Origin: Paenibacillus stellifer
GTDB lineage: Bacteria; Bacillota; Bacilli; Paenibacillales; Paenibacillaceae
Assembly: GCF_000758685.1 (NCBI RefSeq)
Contig: NZ_CP009286.1
Coordinates: 3,316,501 to 3,380,500 of the forward strand
DNA: 64,000 nt
Reading direction: 5' to 3'
Position numbers and translations under genes: made by a program. The notes under the pieces were generated by a model. It was not told the DNA's origin, did no database searches, and saw only the letters and a program-made list of their open reading frames with translations. This document shows, piece by piece, positions 8,393 through 16,597 of the stretch. Every line of letters starts with the position of its first letter. The stretch's first letter is position 1.

Positions 8393-8845
8393 TTACTCGC
8401 CGCACTTCGACGGAGGCGTGTCCGTCCCGGCTTCGACATTGATCTTCTCCGATACGGTATCCCGGATGACGGAGACCACCAGTTGAAGCAGCTCGTTGAT
8501 TTCGCTCTGGCTCTGCTGGAATTCGGCTACGAGCGGGATGCTGTCGATCTCATCCTGCAGCTCGCTGATTTCAGCCTCGATCTTCTCCACCATAGTCTTG
8601 TTGCCGAGGCTCTCGAAGGCGACGATCTCCTTCTGCTTCTTCTTGATTTGGGAGATCAGCCCCTGCACACGGGTATGATCCTGAATCTTCTCTTCCGCCT
8701 GCTGAAAATGCCGCACTTCTTCGCTGGTCGAAATCAGCGAGGCAAGCTCGCTGGCCTTGGCCAATATGTCATCCCTGCCGATCAGTTCGCGATAGTCATT
8801 GGACATCGTTCCATACTGATTGACATGGCCTCTCTCCTCTGTCAT
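8393..8845 (-). CDS. ricA: RicA (YmcA), YlbF/YmcA family regulator subunit
   Basis: 150-residue, largely helical protein of the YlbF/YmcA family. In B. subtilis RicA forms the Fe-S-bearing RicA-RicF-RicT complex that helps RNase Y mature certain transcripts and affects Spo0A phosphorylation, biofilm and competence. Family features visible are ISTSEEVRHFQQAEEKI, a central helix with KKKQKEIVAFE, IPLVAEFQQSQSEINELLQLV, and a C-terminal cysteine in PPSKCGE consistent with cluster binding. Start ATG 8845 follows AAGGAGGG. It directly follows miaB with a 28-bp gap, as in B. subtilis. Its functional partner rny is in the same window at 19.8 kb. Confidence 0.88.
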   Translation of the reverse strand: MTEERGHVNQYGTMSNDYRELIGRDDILAKASELASLISTSEEVRHFQQAEEKIQDHTRVQGLISQIKKKQKEIVAFESLGNKTMVEKIEAEISELQDEIDSIPLVAEFQQSQSEINELLQLVVSVIRDTVSEKINVEAGTDTPPSKCGE

Positions 8846-8873
8846 GCCGATCCCTCCTTCTCTTGTTGTGATC

Positions 8874-10457
8874 TCACAGGGCTGCGGCCGTTTCGGCCAC
8901 GTATTCGCCTTTGATGTACCAGGTTTTGGTATCGGTAATCTTGACTTGGACGAAGGTGCCGATCAGCTCCTTTTGCCCTTCAAAATGCACCAGCTTATTG
9001 CTGCGCGTGCGGCCGGACAGAACATTCGCGTTGTTCTTGCTCTCGCCCTCGACCAGAATCTCTACTGTCCGGCCCATCATCCGGTCGTTGCCGGCGCGGC
9101 TCTGCTCGCTCAGCAGCTCGTTCAGGCGGCGGAGACGCTCGCTCTTGACCTCGGCGGGTACGTTATCCTCCATCGAGGCGGCCGGGGTGCCCTCGCGCGG
9201 CGAATAAATAAACGTGTATGCCATATCGAAACCGACTTCCCGAACAAGCGACATGGTCTCTTCGAACTGCTCCTCCGTCTCTCCAGGAAAGCCGACAATA
9301 ATATCGGTTGACAGAACAACATCCTTAACAGCACCCTTCAGCTTGCGGACAAGCTCCAGGTAAGTTTCACGGCTGTATTTGCGGCTCATGCGCTTCAGAA
9401 TGGCGTTGCTGCCGGATTGAACGGGGAGATGGATGCTCTCCATCAGGTTGCCGCCCTTGCCGAGCACTTGCACCAGCTTGTCGTCGAAGTCGCGCGGATG
9501 GGAGGTCATGAACCGGATCCGCGGGATATCGATCTTCCGGAGGTCATCCATCAAATCGCCGAAGGTATAATCCAGATCCGTGAAATCTTTGCCGTACGCA
9601 TTGACATTTTGTCCGAGCAGAGTCACTTCCTTGAAGCCCTGGCGGGCCAGCTCGCGAAGCTCGGCGATGACGTCCTCGGGTCTGCGGCTGCGCTCTTTCC
9701 CCCGAGTAAAAGGAACGATACAGTAGGTGCAGAACTTGTCGCACCCGTACATAATATTGACCCAAGCGCGCATGCCTTCCCGTTTCTTGGGCAGGTTCTC
9801 GATAATGTCGCCTTCCTTGGACCAGACTTCCACGACGAGCTCCTTGCTGAACACCGCTTCCTTGATCAGTGCGGGAAGCCGATGAAGATTATGGGTGCCG
9901 AATATTATATCGACAAAACCATGCTTGGCCATAATGCGGTTGACGACGCCCTCTTCCTGGGACATGCAGCCGCAGACGCCAAGCAGCAGGCCCGGCTTCT
10001 CCGTCTTGAGGTGCTTGAGATGACCAAGCTCGCCGAACACCTTATCCTCCGCGTTCTCCCGGATGGCACAAGTGTTGAGCAGAATGATGTCGGCCTGGTT
10101 CCGGTCCTCCGTGCTCCGGTAGCCCATCTGCTCCAGAAGTCCCTTCATCGTCTCGGTGTCATGCTCATTCATCTGGCAGCCGTAGGTGGTGATGGAATAG
10201 AGCTTGCCTTCTCCAAAGGTTCTCATATCCTCGGGAATAGCAAAATCATAATGAACCTCGATCTCTTCCTTCCCGCGGCGTTTGCCTTCTCTATAGTCGG
10301 GCTGGCTGTTCACCTGAATCGTTCTGCCCTTGATGCGGAAGGTGGTCTTGCCTTCTGCTTCGGCGATCACCTTGGCTCCGCTGAAATCGAAATATTTGGA
10401 ATAATCCTTGGCGCCCTTGCCGGATTTTAAGTCCGGTGAGCGGTTCTCCTTGGTCAT
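8874..10457 (-). CDS. miaB: tRNA-2-methylthio-N6-dimethylallyladenosine synthase MiaB
   Basis: Radical-SAM methylthiotransferase that adds the 2-methylthio group to i6A37 of tRNA. Three domains are visible in order: the N-terminal UPF0004 domain with cluster cysteines (TYGCQMN, NTCAIRE, GVCGCM), the radical-SAM core with CDKFCTYC, and a C-terminal TRAM domain ending near [16 protein letters not shown]. Two ATG codons are possible. That at 10487 lacks a ribosome site; that at 10457 (MTKENRSPD) has AAGGA about ten bases upstream and is preferred. Its paralogue rimO is at 25.9 kb; MiaB is distinguished by its longer N-terminus and [12 protein letters not shown] signature. It is cotranscribed with ricA. 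Confidence 0.93.
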   Translation of the reverse strand: MTKENRSPDLKSGKGAKDYSKYFDFSGAKVIAEAEGKTTFRIKGRTIQVNSQPDYREGKRRGKEEIEVHYDFAIPEDMRTFGEGKLYSITTYGCQMNEHDTETMKGLLEQMGYRSTEDRNQADIILLNTCAIRENAEDKVFGELGHLKHLKTEKPGLLLGVCGCMSQEEGVVNRIMAKHGFVDIIFGTHNLHRLPALIKEAVFSKELVVEVWSKEGDIIENLPKKREGMRAWVNIMYGCDKFCTYCIVPFTRGKERSRRPEDVIAELRELARQGFKEVTLLGQNVNAYGKDFTDLDYTFGDLMDDLRKIDIPRIRFMTSHPRDFDDKLVQVLGKGGNLMESIHLPVQSGSNAILKRMSRKYSRETYLELVRKLKGAVKDVVLSTDIIVGFPGETEEQFEETMSLVREVGFDMAYTFIYSPREGTPAASMEDNVPAEVKSERLRRLNELLSEQSRAGNDRMMGRTVEILVEGESKNNANVLSGRTRSNKLVHFEGQKELIGTFVQVKITDTKTWYIKGEYVAETAAAL

Positions 10458-10682
10458 GAAGTACACATCCTTATCTGAGTCATTCATAGCATCTAGTGGT
10501 ATCGAATTGCATATCCAAACGCCTGGCGGCGTCCATTAAGCAAAGGCTACTGCAGCAAATACAGGCAGCAGACAGCACATATACCCATGAATCGTTTAGT
10601 TTTAAATATATCATATTTATGGCTTAAAATCTTTACTATCCATAACGTCCCCATCCATTACACTGATTTAAGCCGATCAATC

Positions 10683-10724
10683 AAAAAGCCGGGCACCGCA
10701 TATACAGCATGCAGTACCCGGCTT
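10683..10724 (-). terminator. Terminator after the rhaD fragment
   Basis: Minus strand AAGCCGGG.../...CCCGGCTT with an additional GCAT/ATGC helix, followed by TTTGATTG. It is the original rhaD terminator, still intact. Confidence 0.75.
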
Positions 10725-10761
10725 GAAACCGGTAATATATATTAGTCACATAAATGAATGC

Positions 10762-11151
10762 TTATAGCTCGAGAATACCGGCCTTAGGCGTTACGCCAAA
10801 AGCTTTAGCCAGCGCCTCCAGCTCCGAATCGGTGATGACCTGCTTGATCTCGCGTCCACCAGTCAAATTGTAGACAGCCACCGCTTTTTCAACCGTCTCG
10901 ATGAGGCCGAATGTGGAATCCATAGCGGATCCGGTTCCGAGTATGCCGTGATGCGGCCAAATGACAACAAGCGAGTCCTTCATCTTCTTGGCCGTTTCCC
11001 GTCCGATCTCGTTGCTGCCCGGCACGATCCATGGCAGGATGCTTACGCCGTCCGGGAAGACAACGAGGCATTCCGTACACATTTGCCAGAGGGTCTTCGT
11101 GAACTTGAGTTCATCCAGAAGTATATGCTGGGCCAATGTGATAAGGTCATT
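10762..11151 (-). pseudogene. rhaD: Truncated rhamnulose-1-phosphate aldolase (rhaD), C-terminal half only
   Basis: The reading frame encodes the last ~130 residues of a class II aldolase closely resembling Rha[48 protein letters not shown] and [12 protein letters not shown]. Intact RhaD has about 275 residues and cleaves L-rhamnulose-1-phosphate. Similarity begins at NDLITLA, so the N-terminal half, with part of the metal site, is missing. The upstream edge merges at 11140-11151 with the tail of a DeoR-type regulator on the opposite strand. An ATG at 11166 keeps the frame open but lies in foreign sequence. It is most likely nonfunctional. Confidence 0.8.
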
Positions 11152-11298
11152 CTCTTGGCGGATCATACGAAATTTGACAAGACCGCCTTCTCCGGTCTGG
11201 CGGAGCTTGAACGAATCGATTATCTCATCACAGACCGCAAACCCAACGAGAAATGGTCGCGGCGGCTGTCGGAAGTAGGTATCGAGCTGATCTACTGA
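11140..11298 (+). pseudogene. C-terminal remnant of a DeoR-family regulator
   Basis: The plus frame from [14 protein letters not shown] to GIELIY* matches the end of the sugar-binding domain of DeoR/GlpR repressors (the family pattern is ...VIVLADHSKF, then a hydrophobic tail). About 50 codons remain; the helix-turn-helix and most of the effector domain are gone. Upstream codons of this frame are the antisense of the rhaD fragment. The two truncated genes meet 5' to 5', as expected if a divergent rhaD/regulator pair lost its central part in one deletion. Confidence 0.65.
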
Positions 11299-11310
11299 TC
11301 TCTTTTAAAA

Positions 11311-11353
11311 AAGACGAAGCGGCCGCCGGCTCTGCCGGTGACCGCTTGCTTTT
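11311..11353. terminator. Bidirectional terminator
   Basis: AAGCGG...CCGGC-TCT-GCCGG...CCGCTT stem, with GCTTTTGTT on the plus side and CGTCTTTTTT on the minus side. It serves the DeoR remnant (+) and ybaK (-). Confidence 0.75.
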
Positions 11354-11385
11354 GTTACCCATATATTGAAATCTCGATCTTGGAT

Positions 11386-11886
11386 CTAAAGCGTGCCGGA
11401 ATCGTCATGTTCCTTCACTACCCCGGCGAACACCGCAGACACCGCTTCAGCGAGCAGCTTCGGCGGCAGCTCTATCTGCATCCCGATCTTGCCGGCACTG
11501 ACTGCCATAAGCTGCAGATTCTCCGCACTGTCGTCGATGAAGGTGGGGTATAGCTTCTTCATACCGACAGGCGAGCAGCCGCCTCTGATGTAGCCCGTCC
11601 ATTTCTGCAGCTCCTTTACGGGCAGCATCTCGATCTTCTTCTCGCCCGCAGCTTTGGCCGCTTTCTTGAGATCCAGCTCTTCTGCGGCGGGAATGACAAA
11701 GACGTACAGATTGCTGCCGCTGTGTGCGACCAGCGTCTTGTATACCTGCTCCACCGATTTGCCTATCTTCTCCGCGACTGCCGTGGCATGGATCTGACCG
11801 TCTTCGCTGTCATAAGCCAATATTCCGTAGGATATCCCTTTCGCATCCAGAAGACGCATTGCGTTCGTCTTGACTGCTGCTTTCAT
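11386..11886 (-). CDS. ybaK: Cys-tRNA(Pro)/Cys-tRNA(Cys) deacylase, YbaK family
   Basis: 166-residue aminoacyl-tRNA deacylase fold protein that hydrolyses mischarged Cys-tRNA(Pro). Family signs are the opening KTNAMRLLDAKGISYGILAYD, the conserved basic VYKTLVAHSG region, IPAAEELDLKKAAKAAG, and the catalytic-loop pattern YIRGGCSPVGMKK. Length fits the family (about 155-165). ATG 11886 is the only reasonable start. It stands alone between a bidirectional terminator and the IS110 insertion. Confidence 0.9.
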   Translation of the reverse strand: MKAAVKTNAMRLLDAKGISYGILAYDSEDGQIHATAVAEKIGKSVEQVYKTLVAHSGSNLYVFVIPAAEELDLKKAAKAAGEKKIEMLPVKELQKWTGYIRGGCSPVGMKKLYPTFIDDSAENLQLMAVSAGKIGMQIELPPKLLAEAVSAVFAGVVKEHDDSGTL

Positions 11887-11983
11887 GCTTTCATTACCCC
11901 CGTTCCCCTATTCCTGATACTAATTTAACACAATACGGCGGCCCGAAGGCAAACGTATTAATTTATCCCTAATGATTCACAGG

Positions 11984-11989
11984 TATAAT
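11984..11989 (+). promoter_or_regulatory. Orphan -10 box left of the IS110 element
   Basis: TATAAT on the plus strand with no convincing -35. It points towards the phospholipase-like gene at 13817, from which the inserted IS now separates it. Confidence 0.3.
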
Positions 11990-12010
11990 GGAAGAGGAAT
12001 AACAGGATAA

Positions 12011-12017
12011 AGGAGCC
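12011..12017 (+). repeat. Left subterminal inverted repeat of the IS110 element
   Basis: AGGAGCC, the reverse complement of GGCTCCT at 13692-13698. Only seven bases match, so this is suggestive rather than proven. Confidence 0.45.
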
Positions 12018-12121
12018 ATTCCTGTAATGAATTAATCTGAGGTTTGAATGAAAAAAGCGCCTTCTGTATACTGGGAAACGTTCCGACCAAAGAACAATTT
12101 CAGCATAGGAGGCACTCTATC

Positions 12122-13417
12122 ATGAAGTATAAACAATCGAAGAAACAGAATCAACGAATCACCCGAATTTCCGAAAATACCCTCGTGGTCGGCGCAGATA
12201 TCGCCAAAGATACCCATGTGGCTCGCGCCATAGACTTTCGAGGGATCGAACTGGGTAAGGATTGTGTGTTCTCTAATACCCGTGCCGGACTCGAGCAACT
12301 GGTTCAGTGGATGAAGGAGCTTCAGCAGGAGCATGCCAAGAGTGACGTCCTCTTCGGTATTGAGCCCACCGGACACTACTGGTTTACGCTGGCGGAATAT
12401 TTAGGGCGGCAGGGCATTCCTTTGGTCATTGTGAATCCGCATCACGTACACAAAAGCAAAGAACTGGAAGACAATTCACCCACGAAAAGTGACTATAAAG
12501 ATGCCAAGGTCATTGCCGATTTGGTGCGAAACGGGAAGTACAGCGAGCCCAAACTGCCAACGAGCGTTTACGCCGACCTGCGGATTCTCATGAATCTTCG
12601 GGAGAAGATCATGGTGAACTTCGGACAGGTGCAAAGACGGGTGCAGAACTGGCTGGACCGCTTTTTTCCGGAGTACACGCAGGTGTTCAAAGACTGGGAA
12701 GGCAAGGCATCACGCATTACGCTTAGCGAGTTTCCAACGCCAGGAGAAATCGTAGAGATGGGCACAGAGGCCATTGTCCAGCGGTGGAAAAAAGACGTAA
12801 AACGAGCCGTAGGGGCGAAACGAGCGCTGCACCTCATGGAAACGGCGAGGCGTTCCATCGGGCTTACGGAAGGACTTCCCGGAGCGAAAGTGGAGATCAA
12901 GACGCTTCTGGAGCAGTATGAGATGTTCGCCAGACAACTCGAAGAGATTCTGGCCGAGGTGGAACGTCTCCTTGCTCAAATTCCGGGAACGAAAGAGATG
13001 CTTACCGTTCCGGGCGTAGCCGTAGTTACGTTGGCAGGGTTTCTCGCCGAAGTCGGGGATCTGAGCGGTTACGAGCATGGACAGCAGATTATTCGGCTCG
13101 CCGGACTAAACCTCAAGGAGAACAGTTCGGGAAAGAAAAAGGGCAAATCCAGTATTACTAAACGTGGACGCGCACGCCTAAGGGCGCTGCTGTTCCGGGC
13201 GGTGATGCCCATGGTGGCAAAGAACGCCGAGTTTAAGGCACTGCACCAGTATTTCACCAAGCGAAGTCAAAATCCGCTCAAGAAAAAGCAATCCCTTGTA
13301 GCCTTGTGTGGGAAGCTCATTCGCGTGCTTCATACGCTCGGAACCAAGCAGGTTCCGTACAACGCAAACGACGTGTTAGGGCCGGTGCGTCAGGCTCAGT
13401 TACAGATGGCAGCTTAA
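12122..13417 (+). CDS. IS110-family transposase (DEDD recombinase)
   Basis: 431-residue recombinase. The N-terminal RuvC-like domain carries the DEDD residues: D26 in VVGADIAKDTH, E81 in GIEPTGHYW, and D124/D127 in KSDYKDAKV. A coiled-coil region follows (about 265-310). The C-terminal Transposase_20 domain opens with LTVPGVAVVTLAGFLAEVG and holds the serine-containing KSSITKRGRARLRALL segment. ATG 12122 was chosen because ATAGGAGG (12106-12113) lies just upstream; an ATG at 12044 would add 26 atypical residues. The frame is intact, so the element may be active. Together with a bridge RNA such proteins recombine DNA in a programmable way. Confidence 0.9.
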   Translation: MKYKQSKKQNQRITRISENTLVVGADIAKDTHVARAIDFRGIELGKDCVFSNTRAGLEQLVQWMKELQQEHAKSDVLFGIEPTGHYWFTLAEYLGRQGIPLVIVNPHHVHKSKELEDNSPTKSDYKDAKVIADLVRNGKYSEPKLPTSVYADLRILMNLREKIMVNFGQVQRRVQNWLDRFFPEYTQVFKDWEGKASRITLSEFPTPGEIVEMGTEAIVQRWKKDVKRAVGAKRALHLMETARRSIGLTEGLPGAKVEIKTLLEQYEMFARQLEEILAEVERLLAQIPGTKEMLTVPGVAVVTLAGFLAEVGDLSGYEHGQQIIRLAGLNLKENSSGKKKGKSSITKRGRARLRALLFRAVMPMVAKNAEFKALHQYFTKRSQNPLKKKQSLVALCGKLIRVLHTLGTKQVPYNANDVLGPVRQAQLQMAA

Positions 13418-13690
13418 GCCAAACCGAATTCATGTTTACCGCCGGACCGGAATGAGCCAAGACAACGGAAGCACGGAGCAGCCGTAGGAATTATTCCATA
13501 AGGGCAACGACCCTGTAAAGGAGCAAGAAACGGCGTCCACCTTTTGAGAGGCAGAACGAAGGAATGTAAGGGCTAAGACCCAGCGTGACATGGGAGGGTA
13601 AGCCGTCAAAAGAAGGTGTGGATATCCAAGGTGCGATCAGAGGAATTATCTAAGGGTTGGAAATAATCCCCCGACCTCTATTCCCGCCAC
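13418..13690 (+). ncRNA. Candidate bridge RNA in the right-end tail of the IS110 element
   Basis: Structured non-coding tail with several hairpins: AGGG-CAACGA-CCCT near 13501, GGG-CTAAGA-CCC near 13570, a long imperfect helix between CCACCTTTTG (about 13537) and CAAAAGAAGGTGTGG (about 13606), and a terminal hairpin AGAGG/CCTCT (13639-13643, 13675-13679) with an inner ATTAT/ATAAT helix separated by an internal loop. IS110 elements encode such RNAs in a non-coding end, on the right for IS1111-type members. The assignment is inferred from position and folding, not from a model search. Confidence 0.55.
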
Positions 13691-13691
13691 C

Positions 13692-13698
13692 GGCTCCT
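13692..13698 (+). repeat. Right subterminal inverted repeat of the IS110 element
   Basis: GGCTCCT, matching the left repeat AGGAGCC in inverted orientation. Confidence 0.45.
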
Positions 13699-13816
13699 CC
13701 AGAAAATAATGTCATCCTTACATGACTTCTCCATCTCTCGATCTGTCAATGAGTGAAAATCCGAGAAAGAGTGAGTAAACAAGAGATTTTATTAATTTAT
13801 AGTGGGAGGAATCAAG

Positions 13817-14797
13817 GTGCCTAATTTGTGGATGCATATCGAGTACGGACGACAGCTTGAACGCGATCTGCAAGGCAGCCGGCTGTTCCCGGCCGCTTCG
13901 CAGCGGTGGCGGCAGCTGTACCAGTTGGGATGTCAAGGACCTGATCTGTTGTATTACTACGGTTTTCTCCCTTGGAAAAAAGACATCCAGGCCGGTCTCA
14001 TCGGCGACCTCATTCATGGCACCAACTGCGGGCCGGTCCTGATGGAGTTCTGGGACCGGGTGCTTGAACTTCCGGATGCGCAGCGGGAGCAGGCTACGGC
14101 CTACTTCGCCGGATTCGTGACGCATCATCTGCTGGACCGAAACCTCCATCCCTACATCAATTGGAAGGCGGGATACAAGTACAGGGACCATCAGCGGTTC
14201 GAAATACTGCTGGACACCGTCTTCCTCGCCTGGCTTAACGGAGAGCGTACATGGGAGCAGCCGGGCTGGAAGCAAATCGACGCAGGTCCGAAGCTGCCTT
14301 CCTCCATTATCTCTATCCTTCATGACACGACAGTCTCGCATTTCGTGGAAGCCGAAGGCTTCCCGCAGTCCGGCTGGCAGGAAGCGTACCGGGATGTGGT
14401 GCTGGCGCAGCGTCTGCTGTTCGACCCGCACGGCTGGAAGAAAAAAATCGTGCGCGGCCCGAATGCCGGACTGTTCTACCGCAAGCCGAGTCCGGCCGAG
14501 ACGAAGCTGGATGTATTGAATGAACGCAAAGCTCCCTGGCGGCATTCGGCCCTGTATTCAGAGGTCCGGACGGAGAGCGTGCCGGAGCTGTGGGAGCTGG
14601 CGCTGGCAGAGGGCCGTGCCGTTCTCGGAGCGCTCGCCGGATGGCTGTCCGCCCACAATCCCGCTGAAGCGAATAACCGGCGCGAGCATTTCCGGGGTCT
14701 CTTGGGCAACCGCTCCTATGATACCGGCAAGGACTGCGCCTCCAATCTGATCAATCAGTATGCAGAGCCGATTTGGGACACTGCGGCAAGCAGCTGA
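13817..14797 (+). CDS. Zinc-dependent phospholipase C family protein
   Basis: About 326 residues resembling the zinc-dependent phospholipase C (PF00882) family. Metal-binding histidines are visible near the start (WMHIEYGRQL), in GDLIHGTN, and in the paired FAGFVTHHLLDRNLHPY segment; ILHDTTVSHF follows. No signal peptide is seen, so it is probably intracellular, unlike the secreted toxins of the family; substrate unknown. GTG 13817 is preferred because GGGAGGA lies seven bases upstream, whereas GTG 13802 would be inside that site. The IS110 element sits directly upstream and probably removed its native promoter. Confidence 0.75.
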   Translation: MPNLWMHIEYGRQLERDLQGSRLFPAASQRWRQLYQLGCQGPDLLYYYGFLPWKKDIQAGLIGDLIHGTNCGPVLMEFWDRVLELPDAQREQATAYFAGFVTHHLLDRNLHPYINWKAGYKYRDHQRFEILLDTVFLAWLNGERTWEQPGWKQIDAGPKLPSSIISILHDTTVSHFVEAEGFPQSGWQEAYRDVVLAQRLLFDPHGWKKKIVRGPNAGLFYRKPSPAETKLDVLNERKAPWRHSALYSEVRTESVPELWELALAEGRAVLGALAGWLSAHNPAEANNRREHFRGLLGNRSYDTGKDCASNLINQYAEPIWDTAASS

Positions 14798-14860
14798 AGG
14801 CTCTGGCTCTGTTCAAGCGTCCAACGGTTTTCTGCCAATCTAGTGCTGGCCTCCTCAACA

Positions 14861-14907
14861 AAAGAAACCGCGAAGAAAAGCCCCTCGGCAGTTCTTCGCG
14901 GTTTTTA
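14861..14907. terminator. Bidirectional terminator between convergent genes
   Basis: AACCGCGAAGAA/TTCTTCGCGGTT, a 12-bp perfect stem, with TTTTT on the plus side and TTTCTTTTG on the minus side. It closes the phospholipase-like gene (+) and the MFS gene (-). Confidence 0.9.
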
Positions 14908-14952
14908 GCTTGCCTGCCCGTTCACTGCTATCCCTTCCGGCCGGTAAGCTCT

Positions 14953-16281
14953 TTATGAGACAAATCCTTCCGCCCCGTCCGTATCGCTCTTTAGCCCGTA
15001 CGAACCAGGCTCAGTTTTCACTAGGCTGTCCTTCTTTCCCTGCTCCACATTCACTTTCAAGAGGATCGCAATGCCAAGTCCGAAGAACAAGATCAGCGAC
15101 AAAATCCCCAGACGCTGGCTTCCGGTCAGTTGTCCGACAAGTCCGAACACGAACGGCCCAAAGATCGAGGAGAATTTGCTCGTGATATTCACGAAGCCGA
15201 ACAGCTCTCCGGTACGGTGTGCCGGCATAAGATCACTGAGCATGGCGCGTGAAATCGACTGGCTTCCCCCTTGGACAAGCCCTACCAGAATAGCGAGCGC
15301 ATAGAAGTGAACAGCTTTGGTCATGCCGAAACCCAGCGCAACGATCAGCACGTAGACCAGCAGCGAGATGATCAGCGTCCGCTTCGCTCCAAGGCGGCCC
15401 GCTGCCTTTCCGAGCAGCAGCGTGCTGGGGAAGCCGACGAACTGTGTAATCAGCAGCGCAAGTATCAAATCGCTCGTTCCGATGCCGATAGTCGCGCCAT
15501 AGATAGTCGCCATCAGGATGATCGTGTTGATGCCGTCATTGTAGAACCAGAACGCAGCAATCAGCTTGAACAGCTGCGGATAACGCCGGATATCCCGGTA
15601 CGTTCCCGCGATCCGTTGTACCCCCGCCCGCATATAGCCCGCCGCGTTCAGGTTCTCCTTGCTCTGTCTGGGCAGATTAGGCACTCTTCGCATGATCGGC
15701 AGTGCGAACACGAGCCACCACAGCCCTACGGATATGAACGCGAGGCGCGTTCCGGCCAGCGAATCGCTGAGGCCCAGCACCGAAGGCATCTGGATCATGA
15801 CCAGATTCACAGCCAGCAGCAGCCCGCCGCCCACATACCCGGCAGCATATCCTTTGGCCGAAATCTCATCGCGTTTCTCCGAAGGCACCAGGTCGGGCAG
15901 CATTGAATCATAGAAGGAGTTGCTCCCTGCGAACCCGATCGTCGACAGAACCAGAAGTGTGGAGGCTATCAGCCAGTCTCCCCGTTCCACGAGAGCGAAG
16001 CCGGCTGTTGCGGCCATACCGAGCAGTGAGAAGCAGGTCAACAGGCTCGTTTTTTTACCCGATAAATCCGAAACCGCACCCAGCAGCGGCGACAGCAAGG
16101 CAACAAGCGCCATACCGATCGCATGCGTATAGGCCAGGTAAGAGGCGGCGGTATTCTTGGGCAGTCCGTCGGCGGCAACGGAGCTGTAGAAAATGGGCAG
16201 CACCGCAGCCAGCACCGTAGTCGCATAGGCGGAATTGGCCCAATCGTACATGATCCAGGCCCTGACGGCTTTTTTATTCAC
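14953..16281 (-). CDS. MFS transporter, UMF1/Atg22-like family
   Basis: 442-residue integral membrane protein with about twelve hydrophobic segments. The opening KAVRAWIMYDWANSAYATTV is the signature of the UMF1 branch of the major facilitator superfamily, related to the vacuolar effluxer Atg22. Other visible parts are LSPLLGAVSDLSGKKT (the motif A-like loop after TM2) and SRAMLSDLMPAHRTGELFGF in the second half. Substrate unknown; related eukaryotic proteins export amino acids. The start is GTG 16281 after AAAGGTGAAAGC. It stands alone, with a -10 box at 16346-16351. Confidence 0.8.
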   Translation of the reverse strand: MNKKAVRAWIMYDWANSAYATTVLAAVLPIFYSSVAADGLPKNTAASYLAYTHAIGMALVALLSPLLGAVSDLSGKKTSLLTCFSLLGMAATAGFALVERGDWLIASTLLVLSTIGFAGSNSFYDSMLPDLVPSEKRDEISAKGYAAGYVGGGLLLAVNLVMIQMPSVLGLSDSLAGTRLAFISVGLWWLVFALPIMRRVPNLPRQSKENLNAAGYMRAGVQRIAGTYRDIRRYPQLFKLIAAFWFYNDGINTIILMATIYGATIGIGTSDLILALLITQFVGFPSTLLLGKAAGRLGAKRTLIISLLVYVLIVALGFGMTKAVHFYALAILVGLVQGGSQSISRAMLSDLMPAHRTGELFGFVNITSKFSSIFGPFVFGLVGQLTGSQRLGILSLILFFGLGIAILLKVNVEQGKKDSLVKTEPGSYGLKSDTDGAEGFVS

Positions 16282-16345
16282 GCTTTCACCTTTCTTTCAC
16301 CTTCTTCTCAAGGACGAACCCTCGGGAAACCGGCAGTTTGCCTCT

Positions 16346-16351
16346 ATTATA
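16346..16351 (-). promoter_or_regulatory. Probable -10 box of the MFS gene
   Basis: TATAAT on the minus strand, 65 bp upstream of the start codon; no clear -35. The rest of the 316-bp gap 16282-16597 holds only the pduL terminator. Confidence 0.45.
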
Positions 16352-16506
16352 CCGAAGAAAGTTCATGAGCATAGACAGAAATGATTTGCGCAATGTTAAA
16401 TGTCACTGTAATCATGTCCGAACTATTTAGAGGCTTTAAGAGGATTGTGAATGTCACCGTGCAGGGCGTACGATTAGTTGCCGCTGGGACTGATGCCCCA
16501 GACAAC

Positions 16507-16533
16507 CAAAAAAGCGGGGGATTTCTCCCCCGC
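16507..16533 (-). terminator. Terminator of pduL
   Basis: GCGGGGG-AGAAAT-CCCCCGC followed by TTTTTTGG on the minus strand. Confidence 0.9.
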
Positions 16534-16597
16534 CTGGCCTGCTAACTTGTACATGTGAAATATGGATGGTATTAAGGATACCGTACAGGTAACCTGA

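Larger units (their letters stand above)
12005..13702 (+). mobile_element. IS110-family insertion sequence, IS1111-like layout
   Basis: One DEDD transposase gene flanked by a short 5' non-coding part (about 110 bp) and a long 3' non-coding part (about 275 bp). Short subterminal inverted repeats AGGAGCC (12011-12017) and GGCTCCT (13692-13698) suggest ends within a few bases outside them; exact ends are uncertain. Subterminal repeats and a long right-hand tail are typical of the IS1111 group. No target duplication is evident, as expected for IS110. Confidence 0.75.

Noticed and set aside
8248..8439. 63-codon frame over the miaB-ricA terminator
   Set aside because: It spans a terminator hairpin and overlaps ricA; no coding evidence.
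12044..12121. Upstream start for the IS110 transposase
   Set aside because: AGGAGG lies between it and ATG 12122, and the extra 26 residues do not resemble the family.
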